Source of the DNA: Streptomyces platensis | GTDB taxonomy: Bacteria > Actinomycetota > Actinomycetes > Streptomycetales > Streptomycetaceae | DNA length: 64,000 nt | Assembly: GCF_008704855.1 (NCBI RefSeq) | Contig: NZ_CP023691.1 | Location: forward strand, 7,998,001-8,062,000 | Direction: 5' to 3' | Part shown: piece by piece, positions 15,932 through 25,772 of the stretch | Position numbering within the stretch: the stretch's first letter is position 1 | Layout: every line of letters starts with the position of its first letter | The notes under the pieces: generated by a model | The model's input: only the letters and a program-made list of their open reading frames with translations | Told to the model about the DNA's origin: nothing | Database searches by the model: none | Position numbers and translations under genes: made by a program

Positions 15932-17645
15932 ACTCACCCGCCAGGCTTACGCCGACCTCTTCGGCCCGACCGCCGGCGACCGCATCCGGCTCGCCGACAC
16001 CGACCTCCTCATCGAGATCACCGAGGACCGCTCGGGCGGCCCCGGCCGGGCCGGCGACGAGGCCGTCTTCGGCGGCGGCAAGGTGATCCGCGAATCGATG
16101 GGCCAGTCCCGCGCCACCCGCGCCGAGGGCACCCCCGACACCGTCATCACCGGCGCGGTCGTGCTCGACCACTGGGGCATCGTCAAGGCCGACGTCGGCA
16201 TCCGTGACGGCCGGATCACCGCCCTGGGCAAGGCCGGCAACCCCGAGACCATGGACGGCGTCCACCCCGACCTGGTCATCGGCCCGGAGACCGAAGTCAT
16301 CGCGGGCAACGGCAAGATCCTCACCGCCGGTGCCATCGACACCCATGTGCACTTCATCTGCCCGCAGCAGGCGGACGAGGCGCTGGCCTCCGGCGTCACC
16401 ACGATGATCGGCGGCGGAACCGGGCCCGCCGAGGGCAGCAAGGCCACCACCATCACCCCCGGCGCCTGGCATGTCGCCCGGCTGCTGGAGTCGATGGACT
16501 CGCTCCCCGTCAACGTCGGTCTGCTCGGCAAGGGCAACACCACCTCCCTCGCGTCGATGCGCGACCAGCTGCGGGCCGGGATCCTCGGCTTCAAGATCCA
16601 CGAGGACTGGGGTGCCACCCCCGCCGTCCTCGACGCCTGTCTGACCGTCTGCGAGGAGAGCGGCGCCCAGCTCGCCATCCACACCGACACCCTCAACGAG
16701 GCCGGCTTCCTCGGTGACACCCTCGCCGCCATCGCGGGCCGTTCGATCCACGCCTTCCATGTCGAGGGCGCCGGCGGCGGCCACGCCCCCGACATGATCG
16801 CGATGGTCTCCGAGCCGAACGTGCTGCCCGCCTCGACCAACCCCACCCGGCCGCACACCGTCAACACCGTCGAGGAACACCTCGACATGCTGATGGTCTG
16901 CCACCACCTCAACCCCGCGGTCCCCGAGGACCTGGCGTTCGCCGAATCCCGGATCCGGCCCTCCACCATCGCCGCCGAGGACATCCTGCACGACCTCGGC
17001 GCCATCTCGATCATGGCCTCGGACGCCCAGGCCATGGGCCGGATCGGCGAGGTCGTGCTGCGCACCTGGCAGACCGCGCATGTGATGAAGCGGCGTCGCG
17101 GCGCACTGCCCGGCGACGGCGCCGCGGACAACCACCGGGCCCGCCGCTATGTCGCGAAGTACACCCTCAACGCGGCCATCGCCCAGGGCATCGACCATCT
17201 CGTCGGCTCCGTCGAGGACGGCAAGCTCGCCGATCTCGTCCTGTGGGACCCGGCGTTCTTCGGCGTCAAACCGCAGCTGGTCATCAAGGGCGGCCAGATC
17301 GCCTATGCGCAGATGGGCGACGCCAACGCCTCCATCCCCACACCGCAGCCGGTGCTGCCCCGCCCGATGTTCGGCGCCACCGGCCGGGCACCGGGCAGCA
17401 ACTCGGTCAACTTCGTCGCCCCGCAGGCCCTGGCGGACGGCCTCCCCGAGCGCCTCCCGCTGAGCAAGGCCTTCGAGGCGATCCGCAGCACCCGCGGCGT
17501 CACCAAGGCCGATATGCGCAACAACGACGCCCTGCCGCGCGTCCAGGTCGACCCGGACACCTTCACCGTGACCATCGACGACGAGGTGGTCGAGCCCCGC
17601 CCCGCCGCCGAACTCCCCATGGCCCAGCGGTACTTCCTCTTCTGA
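15924..17645 (+). CDS. ureC: Urease alpha subunit (catalytic)
   Basis: A 573-residue amidohydrolase carrying the dinickel site. All ligands are visible: DTHVHF (two His, about residue 137), the carbamylated Lys in GFKIHEDWG, two further His after it, MVCHHLNPAVP in the mobile flap with its Cys and catalytic His, and SDAQAMGR with the Asp ligand. Full length and intact. Translationally coupled to ureB. Confidence 0.98.
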   Translation: MAELTRQAYADLFGPTAGDRIRLADTDLLIEITEDRSGGPGRAGDEAVFGGGKVIRESMGQSRATRAEGTPDTVITGAVVLDHWGIVKADVGIRDGRITALGKAGNPETMDGVHPDLVIGPETEVIAGNGKILTAGAIDTHVHFICPQQADEALASGVTTMIGGGTGPAEGSKATTITPGAWHVARLLESMDSLPVNVGLLGKGNTTSLASMRDQLRAGILGFKIHEDWGATPAVLDACLTVCEESGAQLAIHTDTLNEAGFLGDTLAAIAGRSIHAFHVEGAGGGHAPDMIAMVSEPNVLPASTNPTRPHTVNTVEEHLDMLMVCHHLNPAVPEDLAFAESRIRPSTIAAEDILHDLGAISIMASDAQAMGRIGEVVLRTWQTAHVMKRRRGALPGDGAADNHRARRYVAKYTLNAAIAQGIDHLVGSVEDGKLADLVLWDPAFFGVKPQLVIKGGQIAYAQMGDANASIPTPQPVLPRPMFGATGRAPGSNSVNFVAPQALADGLPERLPLSKAFEAIRSTRGVTKADMRNNDALPRVQVDPDTFTVTIDDEVVEPRPAAELPMAQRYFLF

Positions 17646-17687
17646 GGGGACACCCATGAACACCCCGACGAAGGACACGGACCACCG

Positions 17688-18362
17688 ATGAGCCGCGCAG
17701 CGCTGCTCGTCCTCGCCGACGGCCGGTTCCCCGCCGGCGGGCACGCCCACTCGGGCGGCGCCGAACCGGCCGTCGCCGCGGGACGTATCAAGGACGCCGC
17801 CACCCTGGAGGCCTTCTGCCGGGGCCGGCTGCACACCGCGGGCCTGGTCGCCGCGGGTCTGGCCGCCGCGGCCGCGGCCGGCCACGACCCGCTCCTTCTG
17901 GACGACGCCGCCGACGCCCGTACGCCCGTCCCGGCGCTGCGGCAGGTCGCCCGGCGGCTCGGCCGGCAGATGATGCGGGCGGCCCGCGCCACCTGGCCGA
18001 GCGCCGCCCTCGACGCACTCGCCACGGCCCGCCCCCGCGGCGCCCACCAGCCCGTCGTCCTCGGCCTGGCCGCCCGGTCGGCCGGTCTGCCGCCGCTCGA
18101 TGCCGCGTACGCCGTCGCCTACGAGAACATCAGCGGCCCGGCCACCGCGGCGGTCCGGCTGCTGAGCCTGGACCCCTTCGACGCCACCGCCGTGCTCGCC
18201 CACCTCACCGCCGACCTCGACCGGGTCGCGGAACAGGGCGCCGAGGCCGCGCGGCGGATCGCCTCCGAGGGAGTCGACGCACTGCCCGCCGCCTCCGCGC
18301 CGCTGCTCGACATCACCGCCCAACAGCACGCCGCCTGGCCGGTACGCCTCTTCGCCTCCTGA
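17688..18362 (+). CDS. ureF: Urease accessory protein UreF
   Basis: A 224-residue all-helical chaperone starting LLVLADGRFPAGGHAHSGG, the conserved UreF opening. With UreD and UreG it delivers nickel and CO2 to apo-urease and is thought to gate UreG GTPase activity. It lies 42 bases after ureC. Confidence 0.92.
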   Translation: MSRAALLVLADGRFPAGGHAHSGGAEPAVAAGRIKDAATLEAFCRGRLHTAGLVAAGLAAAAAAGHDPLLLDDAADARTPVPALRQVARRLGRQMMRAARATWPSAALDALATARPRGAHQPVVLGLAARSAGLPPLDAAYAVAYENISGPATAAVRLLSLDPFDATAVLAHLTADLDRVAEQGAEAARRIASEGVDALPAASAPLLDITAQQHAAWPVRLFAS

Positions 18363-18422
18363 CCCCCGGCCCTCCCGCCGGACCCACCACCGCCCGCGGC
18401 CGCACCCATCACCGGAGTGACC

Positions 18423-19114
<692 letters not shown>

Positions 19115-19118
<4 letters not shown>

Positions 19119-19951
19119 CCACCGCGCTCCGCACACCGCCGCAGACCGCCGCCGCTTCGGCCGCCGGTCTGCGTGCCACCGCCCGCATCGTCGCGCGGGC
19201 TGACGAGGCGGACGGCATCACCCGGCTGCCGGTCCTCGACGGCGACGGACCGTTCGCGCTGCGCCGGATCCGCGGGCCCGGCGGGCAGGCCCGGGTCTGT
19301 GTCGTGGGCGCCATGAGTGCCCCCCTCGGCGGCGACCGGCTGGCCATCGAAGCCACCGCCGAGGCGGGCGCCGCCCTGCATCTCACATCCGCCGCCGCGA
19401 CCGTCGCGCTGCCCGGCCGCACGGCCGACCATGCCACCTACGACGTGCGGCTGACGGTGGGCGACGGTGCCCGGCTCGACTGGCTGCCCGAACCGCTGAT
19501 CTCCGCGGCCGGCAGCGTGCTGCGGATGACCACCACTGTCGAACTCGCGCCCACCGCTCACCTGGTACTGCGCGAGGAGCAGGTCCTGGGACGCAGCGGC
19601 GAGGAGACCGGGGCGCTGCGCAGCCGGCTCATCGTCCGCCGGGCCGGCCGGACGCTGCTCGACCAGGAGACGGCGTACGGGCCCGGCGCCCCCGGCTGGC
19701 ACACCTCGGCCGTGCTGGACGGACACCGCGCCCTCGGCCAACTCCTCGTGGTACAGCGGGAGTTCGAACAGAGCCCGGCCGAGGTGCGGCTGCTGGGCGA
19801 TGCGGCGGGGGAGCGGTCCGGCGACGGCGCGGGGCAGGGCGTCCTGGCACCGCTCGCCGGACCCGCGGCACTGGCCACGGCCGTCGCCCCGGACGCGCTC
19901 CGGCTGCGGCGCCTCCTGGACGAGGCCGCCCGGAGCGCCGCCGCCGGGTGA
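19115..19951 (+). CDS. ureD: Urease accessory protein UreD
   Basis: A 278-residue member of the UreD (UreH) family, the beta-rich scaffold that binds apo-urease and recruits UreF and UreG. It is more divergent than the other subunits, as usual for actinobacteria; DHATYDVRLTVGDGARLDWLP and LREEQVLGRSGE are the recognisable blocks. Its ATG overlaps the ureG stop by four bases. No ureE follows, so nickel must be supplied by UreG or HypB-type proteins. Confidence 0.85.
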
Positions 19952-19976
19952 CGGCGGCGGGCGAGGGGCGGCCGGC

Positions 19977-20351
19977 TCAGACCTCCAGGTCGGCCTCCAG
20001 CTTGGCGAGACGGTGGCGCGCCAGCGCGAGATTGGCCCGCTTGCGGTCCAGCACCAGATAGAGGAAGAGCCCGCCGCCGTTCTTGCCCGACACCGGGCGG
20101 ATGATGTGGTACTGCGCGGTCAGCGTGATGAGCATGTCCTCGATGGAGCCCTGGAGTTCCAGCATCTCCATGGTGCGCATCTTGGCGCGTACGACATCGG
20201 TATTGCCGGCCGCCGCGATATTGAGGTCCAGCGCCTGACTGTCGCCCAGGGTGGCCAGCGCCATACCGCTGGTGTAGTCGACCAGGGCGACGCCGACCGC
20301 GCCCTCGATGGTCGACATCGCGTCGGCGAGAGCGGATTCCATTTGAGCCAT
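19977..20351 (-). CDS. Roadblock/LC7-like small regulatory protein
   Basis: A 124-residue protein. The pattern MSTIEGAVGVALVDYTSGMALATLG, shown here only in part (IEGAVGVALVDYTSG), followed by two helices and a strand (LFLYLVLDRKRANLALAR), resembles a roadblock/LC7 dimer fold. It is clearly related to the 127-residue protein encoded at 21852-22235 (LIDWTSGL, YLYLWLDRTQANLAVARLRL). Last gene of a four-gene leftward operon. Such proteins often assist small Ras-like GTPases, but no GTPase gene is in this window. Confidence 0.65.
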   Translation of the reverse strand: MAQMESALADAMSTIEGAVGVALVDYTSGMALATLGDSQALDLNIAAAGNTDVVRAKMRTMEMLELQGSIEDMLITLTAQYHIIRPVSGKNGGGLFLYLVLDRKRANLALARHRLAKLEADLEV

Positions 20352-20502
20352 GAGGGGTCAGACCTTTCGATTTCTTGACGGTGTTTCAGCGGTTCCGGGG
20401 TTGAACGGTTCTGGGGTCCCGGGGTTCGAGGTTTCCGGCGTTCCGGGGGTTTTTGCGTACGTGCGGGGACGGTGGAAGAGTTGTCCTGTCGTCGGTGAGC
20501 TC

Positions 20503-20883
20503 TTATCGGTGGGGCGCCGCGTCCACGAGGGCGCCGATGCGTTCCGCGGCCTTCCGGGCCTGGAGATGGAGCCGCCCCACGTTGGTGTCCGTGCTGGCCA
20601 CGGCCGTCAGGACCGCGCGGCGCCCGGCCGAATAAGCGGCTATGTAGCCGGTGGCGCCGCGGGTCAGGGATTCCTCGAAGGTGCCCTGGCCGGTCGCCTC
20701 GGTGAGGCGTTTGGCGACGCCGATCGCGGCGGCGGTGAGCGCGGCCAGACCGTCCGGTTCGATATCCGGCAGATCGTGGGCGATCACCATGCCGTCCACG
20801 CTCGCGACCATCCCGCCCTGGAAATGGCGCACTTGATCGCGCAGCGTGTGCAATTCATCCCGTATACGGGGTTCGATCGTCAT
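20503..20883 (-). CDS. Roadblock/LC7-domain protein
   Basis: A 126-residue protein with a recognisable roadblock/LC7 domain: MVASVDGMVIAHDLP, then LAALTAAAIGVAKRLTEATGQG and GRRAVLTAVASTDTNVGRLHLQARKAAERI as strand-helix-strand-helix, here quoted in parts. This type is common in Streptomyces conservons and gliding-type GTPase systems. ATG 20883 is chosen because AAGGAG sits just upstream; the longer frame adds an Arg-rich segment. Third gene of the operon. Confidence 0.75.
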   Translation of the reverse strand: MTIEPRIRDELHTLRDQVRHFQGGMVASVDGMVIAHDLPDIEPDGLAALTAAAIGVAKRLTEATGQGTFEESLTRGATGYIAAYSAGRRAVLTAVASTDTNVGRLHLQARKAAERIGALVDAAPHR

Positions 20884-20953
20884 CAGTCTCCTTTTCCGGG
20901 CACGTTTTCCGATGACGCGCCTCATGGTGTGCACCGTCTTCGTGCGTCAGGGC

Positions 20954-21808
20954 TCACAGGTTTTCCTCCAGCGCCGTACGCAGTCGGACAAGGAGGGCAA
21001 TATCCGGATCGCCGGTATCGAGGAGGTCCGGAACCGGTATGTGCCAGGTCGGGGTGGGGCGTCCTTCGGCGGCGGGGGCGGCGGGCCCGTCCAGGCAGGC
21101 GCCGGGTCGGCGCCGCGGGAGCGCCGTCGGCGCCGGGGGCAGCTGGACGAGGCCGGCGGCGGCGAGACGGCGGATGTCGAGCAGGGTCGCGAACGCGGAC
21201 TGACCCAGCAGCCGGGCCAGTTCCTGCGGGGTGTGCCGGCCGTCGGCACGGTCGAGCAGCCGCCGCTGCCGGCCCGTGGTGGGGGCGGCCGAGGTGCGCG
21301 GGCGGACGGGTATGACGGGGGAGGAGTCGACGGCCGCCCACGGGTGGAGCCGGTCGAGCAGTGCCCGGCGGCGGGCCGTCGCCTGCTGGAGCGCACCGGC
21401 GCTGATCGGCCGTACGACCCCCATCCAGTGGGCGGTCCCGGGCGTGAAGGAGGTGGACTCGGGCGGCAGCGGCAGGGCGAAGAACGCCGCGTCGAGGAGG
21501 GCGGCGAGATGGCATATCTCCAGTTCGCTCTGGGTCAACCAGCCCTCGCTGACCAGGTATTGAGCGCCCCGCTGGTCCGGCCCCGCCCGCTCCACGGCGT
21601 ACTGCCAGCCCTGCGGCGGCACCTTGCCGGCCGCGATGAGGCGGATGTCGAGACCGGGGGCGGCGGTGCCCTCGACGCAGTAGACCGCGCCGTCGAGAAG
21701 GTAGATGCAGCCGTGCGGACCACGGAGGGCGCCGGTGGCCCGCTCGGCGGCGCACCGGTCGAGCAGCCCTGCCGGCGCGGGCGGGGGAGGGGATATGGGC
21801 AGGCCCAT
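20954..21808 (-). CDS. PATAN/DUF4388-like regulatory protein
   Basis: A 284-residue protein. Residues 12-45 (DRCAAERATGALRG, then CIYLLDGAVYCVEG) resemble the GxLxxxxG...IyfxxGxVvha pattern of PATAN/DUF4388 domains. The middle (LLDRADGRHTPQELARLLG, then FATLLDIRRLAAAGLV) looks like a winged-helix or second regulatory fold. Between are Pro/Arg-rich linkers. It lies second in the operon, between two roadblock-type genes, which supports a shared signalling function. Function unknown. The ATG at 21808 is preferred because upstream codons overlap the previous gene's end. Confidence 0.55.
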   Translation of the reverse strand: MGLPISPPPPAPAGLLDRCAAERATGALRGPHGCIYLLDGAVYCVEGTAAPGLDIRLIAAGKVPPQGWQYAVERAGPDQRGAQYLVSEGWLTQSELEICHLAALLDAAFFALPLPPESTSFTPGTAHWMGVVRPISAGALQQATARRRALLDRLHPWAAVDSSPVIPVRPRTSAAPTTGRQRRLLDRADGRHTPQELARLLGQSAFATLLDIRRLAAAGLVQLPPAPTALPRRRPGACLDGPAAPAAEGRPTPTWHIPVPDLLDTGDPDIALLVRLRTALEENL

Positions 21809-21851
21809 GGCTGGTTCCTTTAACGTGCGTGCGGTGTGGCGGAGCCCGTGT

Positions 21852-22235
21852 TCAGGGCGCGACGAGCTCCGCCGCCAGATCGCGCAGCCGGAGGCGCGCG
21901 ACGGCGAGATTGGCCTGGGTGCGGTCCAGCCAGAGGTAGAGGTAGGTCTGGCTGTCGAAGGCCGTGTGCACAAAACGGATGAGGTGGTAGCTGCTCTCGG
22001 CCGTGATGATCAGGTCTTCGAGGGCCGGGCCGCCGGCGCCCGGGGTGTCGAAGGTGGCATTGCGGGCCACGGCCTGCACCACCTCGGCGGTGTCGGCGGC
22101 GGCCGCGTCATGATCGCCGTGCGGCGCCTGCCCCGCCGTGCCGAGCGTGAGACCACTGGTCCAATCGATCAGTCCGGCGCCCAGAACGCCCGGGATCCCC
22201 ATCGCCTGGGACAACACCTGATCGATACCCGGCAC
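21852..22235 (-). CDS. Roadblock/LC7-like small regulatory protein (first in operon)
   Basis: A 127-residue paralogue of the product of 19977-20351: GVLGAGLIDWTSGLTLGTAG near the N-terminus and SQTYLYLWLDRTQANLAVARL near the C-terminus align strand for strand. GTG 22235 follows an AAGGAG. It opens the leftward operon of roadblock, PATAN-like, roadblock/LC7 and roadblock genes. It may form heterodimers with its paralogue. Confidence 0.65.
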   Translation of the reverse strand: MPGIDQVLSQAMGIPGVLGAGLIDWTSGLTLGTAGQAPHGDHDAAAADTAEVVQAVARNATFDTPGAGGPALEDLIITAESSYHLIRFVHTAFDSQTYLYLWLDRTQANLAVARLRLRDLAAELVAP

Positions 22236-22844
22236 TTCGGATCTCCTTCGCGACGGCTCTGACAGCGCGAAAACGCCGAAGCCCTCCCGTGGCAGTGAGT
22301 GGGAGAGCCTTCACGGAAGGTTACTGAAGCTGTGCGGCTGGCACATGCCTGTGGGGCAGGTCTACGGCAATTGACGTATTCTCGCCCCTGCGCGCCCCTT
22401 TGGCGGCCATCGCGCCGTACCGCACTCCGGGAGCTTTCCCGCCGTGCCGCGCGTCCGCGACCCCGGCCGCCCGCCTGCGGATTCGCCTATTCCGTCGGGC
22501 AACTGTCGCAAGTCCGGCCCAAGTTGAGGATGTCACTGCGGGGGCCGAGCGGTGGGGGAAAGTTCGTCACGGGGCGGCGGCCTTGGCCGGAATGATGAGG
22601 TTCCCTCGCGAGGTCCGGCCGTTCGCCGGCAGCCCACAGGTGCCGGTGTCCGCACCGCCGGAGGAGCGGATACGTCCGAGGAGACGTGACCGGCGGCAGC
22701 CGGCGGCGGGGCAAGAAACCTACAGGTTGGTAAAGAAGTGTGGGCCAAACCTGTTCAGGAGGGGACGCCGCACGACAGGATCCCTCTGTAAGCCTGTGAT
22801 CAACGCCGCCACAAGTGGCGCACCATGCAGGGGGAATTGACCAC
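22236..22844. other. Intergenic region with an inverted repeat
   Basis: 609 bases between divergent genes. AACCTACAGGTT (22717-22728) has perfect five-base arms, and a partial copy AACCTGTTCAGG follows at about 22748, so a regulator may bind here upstream of the aminopeptidase gene. The rest shows no convincing gene. Confidence 0.35.
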
Positions 22845-24482
22845 GTGAGAAAAACAGCAGCGCTCGGCGCCGCCGGAACCCTGGTTTCCGGCGCGCTTCT
22901 CGCCGGAGCGATAACCGCCACGCCCGCCCAGGCGGGTGAGCAGCACCAGCGCGGTTCGGCCGAAGCACGCGGTGTGGCCACCGCCGCCGCGCGCGCAGCC
23001 AAGAAGGGCATCGACTGGCAGGACTGCCCCGCGGACTGGGGCCTCAAGTCGCCGGTCCAGTGCGGCTATGTCACCGTCCCGGTCGACTACGCCCGGCCGA
23101 ACGGCCGCACCATCAAGATCGCCGTCGACCGTGCCCTCGGCACCGGCGGCAAGGAGCAGCGCCAGGGCTCCCTCCTCTACAACCCCGGTGGCCCCGGCGG
23201 TTCGGGCATGAAGTTCCCGACCCGCATCACCACCAAGAACCCGCTCTGGGCCAAGACCGCGAAGGCGTATGACTTCGTCGGCTTCGACCCCCGGGGCGTG
23301 GGCCACTCCGCGCCGATCTCCTGCATGGACCCGCAGGAGTTCGTCAAGGCGCCCAAGGCCGACCCGGTGCCGGACAGCGAGGCCGACAAGCGCGCCCAGC
23401 GCAAGCTCGCCAAGCAGTACGCCGACGGCTGCGCCGAGCGCAGCGGCCGCCTGCTGCCGTACATGACGACCCCGAACACCGCCCGCGACATGGACGTGAT
23501 CCGTGCCGCGCTCGGTGAGAAGAAGCTCAACTACCTGGGCGTCTCCTACGGCACCTACCTGGGAGCGGTCTACGCGACGCTCTTCCCGGGGCACGTGCGC
23601 CGGATGCTCGTCGACAGCGTCGTCGACCCCTCCCGCGAGAAGGTCTGGTACCAGGCCAACCTCGACCAGGACGTCGCGTTCGAGACCCGCTGGGGCGACT
23701 GGAAGAAGTGGGTGGCCAAGAACGACGCCACGTACCACATCGGCAGCACCCCCCAGAAGGTCCAGGCCGCCTGGGAGAAGCTGCGGGCGACCGCCAAGAA
23801 GAAGCCCATCGGCGGTGTCGTCGGCCCCGCCGAGCTGACCGGTTTCTTCCAGAACGCTCCGTACTACGACTCCATGTGGGCCTCGGTCGCCGAGGTCTGG
23901 AGCGCGTACCTCACCGGTGACAGCAAGCCGCTGGTGGAGAACGCCGGTCCGAACCTCAAGGACACCGCGGGCAACATCGCCTCGGAGAACGGCAACGCCG
24001 TCTACACGGCCGTCGAGTGCACCGACACCAAGTGGCCCACCAGCTGGAAGAAGTGGGACCGCGACAACACCCGCATCCACCAGCGGGCACCGTTCATGAC
24101 CTGGTCCAACGCCTGGATGAACCTGCCCTGCGCCACCTGGCCGGTCAAGCAGCAGCGGCCGGTCGACGTCAAGACCGGCAAGGGTCTGCCGAACGTGCTG
24201 ATCGTGCAGAGTGTCCGCGACGCGGCCACCCCGTACGGCGGCGCGGTCGAGCTGCACCGTCGGCTCAAGGGCTCCCGCATGATCACCGAGCGGGACGCCG
24301 GATCGCACGGTGTCACCGGTCAGGTCAACCCCTGCATCAACGACCGGGTCGACGCCTACTTCCTGTCCGGAAAGACCGACGCCAAGGACGTGACCTGCGC
24401 CCCGCATGCCACGCCCGAGCCCAGCAAGCTGTCGGCAGCGAAGTCCCTCGTGGGGGCTTTGGACGTGCCCGCCGTGCATTGA
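22845..24482 (+). CDS. Secreted tripeptidyl aminopeptidase (alpha/beta hydrolase)
   Basis: A 545-residue exported S33-type serine peptidase. The signal peptide (VRKTAALGAAGTLVSGALL) ends near AQA. The oxyanion loop is YNPGGPGGSG, and the nucleophile Ser is in GVSYGTYLGAVYA (about residue 235). A C-terminal Asp/His pair lies in QSVRDAATPYGG and GSHGV. It has the layout of Streptomyces mycelium-associated tripeptidyl aminopeptidases (Tap/Slp), which remove N-terminal tripeptides from secreted proteins. GTG 22845 follows AGGGGG; an earlier ATG at 22825 is out of frame with the signal peptide. Confidence 0.9.
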   Translation: MRKTAALGAAGTLVSGALLAGAITATPAQAGEQHQRGSAEARGVATAAARAAKKGIDWQDCPADWGLKSPVQCGYVTVPVDYARPNGRTIKIAVDRALGTGGKEQRQGSLLYNPGGPGGSGMKFPTRITTKNPLWAKTAKAYDFVGFDPRGVGHSAPISCMDPQEFVKAPKADPVPDSEADKRAQRKLAKQYADGCAERSGRLLPYMTTPNTARDMDVIRAALGEKKLNYLGVSYGTYLGAVYATLFPGHVRRMLVDSVVDPSREKVWYQANLDQDVAFETRWGDWKKWVAKNDATYHIGSTPQKVQAAWEKLRATAKKKPIGGVVGPAELTGFFQNAPYYDSMWASVAEVWSAYLTGDSKPLVENAGPNLKDTAGNIASENGNAVYTAVECTDTKWPTSWKKWDRDNTRIHQRAPFMTWSNAWMNLPCATWPVKQQRPVDVKTGKGLPNVLIVQSVRDAATPYGGAVELHRRLKGSRMITERDAGSHGVTGQVNPCINDRVDAYFLSGKTDAKDVTCAPHATPEPSKLSAAKSLVGALDVPAVH

Positions 24483-24538
24483 TGACGGCGGCATGAACGG
24501 TGCCGGCATGAACAGTGCCGGCACCACCTGACGGCACG

Positions 24539-24572
24539 CAGGGGCGGCCGGGAATCCTCCCGGCCGCCCCTG
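24539..24572. terminator. Strong terminator after the aminopeptidase gene
   Basis: A 15-bp perfect stem, CAGGGGCGGCCGGGA (24539-24553) with its complement (24558-24572) and a four-base loop. It lies between two convergent genes and probably works for both. Confidence 0.75.
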
Positions 24573-24626
24573 TCGTTCCGGCCCGCATCCCCGCATCCCC
24601 GCATCGCCGGCCACCCGCCGCGGTGC

Positions 24627-25682
24627 TCAGCCGTTTCCGGCCCGCCCCGCCAGCCACCGGTCCTCGGCCGCATAGCCGAACAGCTTCTCGTCCGGATAGA
24701 ACCCGGCCATCCGCGGGAACACCTCCCACCAGGCCCGCCCCTTGACCCGGTCGGCCAGCCAGGCCACCGTCGCGGGCAGCGACTCCTGGTACGTCGTCAC
24801 CGCGCGGTAGCCCAACTCGCGCTCCGCCGCCGTCATGTCGTAGACCAGGGGATGGGGGACCGACCACGGGGTGTCGCCCACGTCGGACGACGGCGGGGCG
24901 CCGTCCACCCGCACGATCTCGCTCTCCGGCGCACCCATCACCGCGTCCACCGCCGCCGAGATCTCGCCCACCGTCGGTGCCTGCGGATCGGCCGCGTTGA
25001 GCACCCGCGAGCCCGGCCGGCGGGCCGCCAGCCGGACCAGCTCCGCGAGGTTGTCGACATGCACCGGATGGAAACGGCTGTTGCCGCCGTACGCGAGCAC
25101 CCGCACCCGGCGGCCGTCCAGCACCCGCTTGACGAAGTACAGCTCCCGGGGCAGCGGACTGTACGGGCCGTGCACGGCGACGGCCCGCAGCAGTGTCACC
25201 GGCAGCCGGTCGCCCGGTGCCAGCAGCGCCCGTTCCAGGGCGGCCTTGCGGGTGCCGTAGTCCTTGTCGCCGGGCGGCACGGTCGGCTGGGACTCCTGGA
25301 CGGGCAGCGGATAGACCGGGGAGCCGTCCGGCTCGTCCATCGTCGCGAAGCTGCGCCCGCGGTCGTCCTCGTACACCGCGCAACTGGAGATCACCACGGC
25401 CGAACCGATCCGGTCCGCCAGGGCCGTCAACTGGTCCGCATGCGCGGCGTTGTACGCCACACAGTCCAGCAGCACATCGCAGCCCTCGCCGATCAGCCCG
25501 GCAACTGCTGCGTCGTCCTCCCGGTCCATCGCCACCGGGCGGACGTCCCCGGGCCAGGAGGCATCGCGTTCGCCGTGCCGGGACGCGGCCCGCACCGCCC
25601 AGCCGTCCCGCGCCAGGGCCCGCACCGCCGCACGCCCGATCTGTCCACTCGCCCCGATCACCACTGCGCTGCCTGAGGTCAT
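24627..25682 (-). CDS. NAD(P)-dependent epimerase/dehydratase (extended SDR)
   Basis: A 351-residue Rossmann-fold protein. The dinucleotide motif is VIGASGQIGRAA at residues 8-19, and the active-site pair appears as YGTRKAALE, with a Ser in VVISSCAVYED. This is the pattern of NAD-dependent sugar epimerase/dehydratases; the substrate is unknown. It converges with the upstream aminopeptidase gene. No sugar-pathway partner is adjacent. Confidence 0.82.
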   Translation of the reverse strand: MTSGSAVVIGASGQIGRAAVRALARDGWAVRAASRHGERDASWPGDVRPVAMDREDDAAVAGLIGEGCDVLLDCVAYNAAHADQLTALADRIGSAVVISSCAVYEDDRGRSFATMDEPDGSPVYPLPVQESQPTVPPGDKDYGTRKAALERALLAPGDRLPVTLLRAVAVHGPYSPLPRELYFVKRVLDGRRVRVLAYGGNSRFHPVHVDNLAELVRLAARRPGSRVLNAADPQAPTVGEISAAVDAVMGAPESEIVRVDGAPPSSDVGDTPWSVPHPLVYDMTAAERELGYRAVTTYQESLPATVAWLADRVKGRAWWEVFPRMAGFYPDEKLFGYAAEDRWLAGRAGNG

Positions 25683-25772
25683 GCCAGGACCCTACGGACG
25701 GTCAGGCCATGGCCGGTGTACGGTTCGCCCACGGCGCAAGGCATCCCCGGGCTCTGGACCGTCGCCCGCCGC

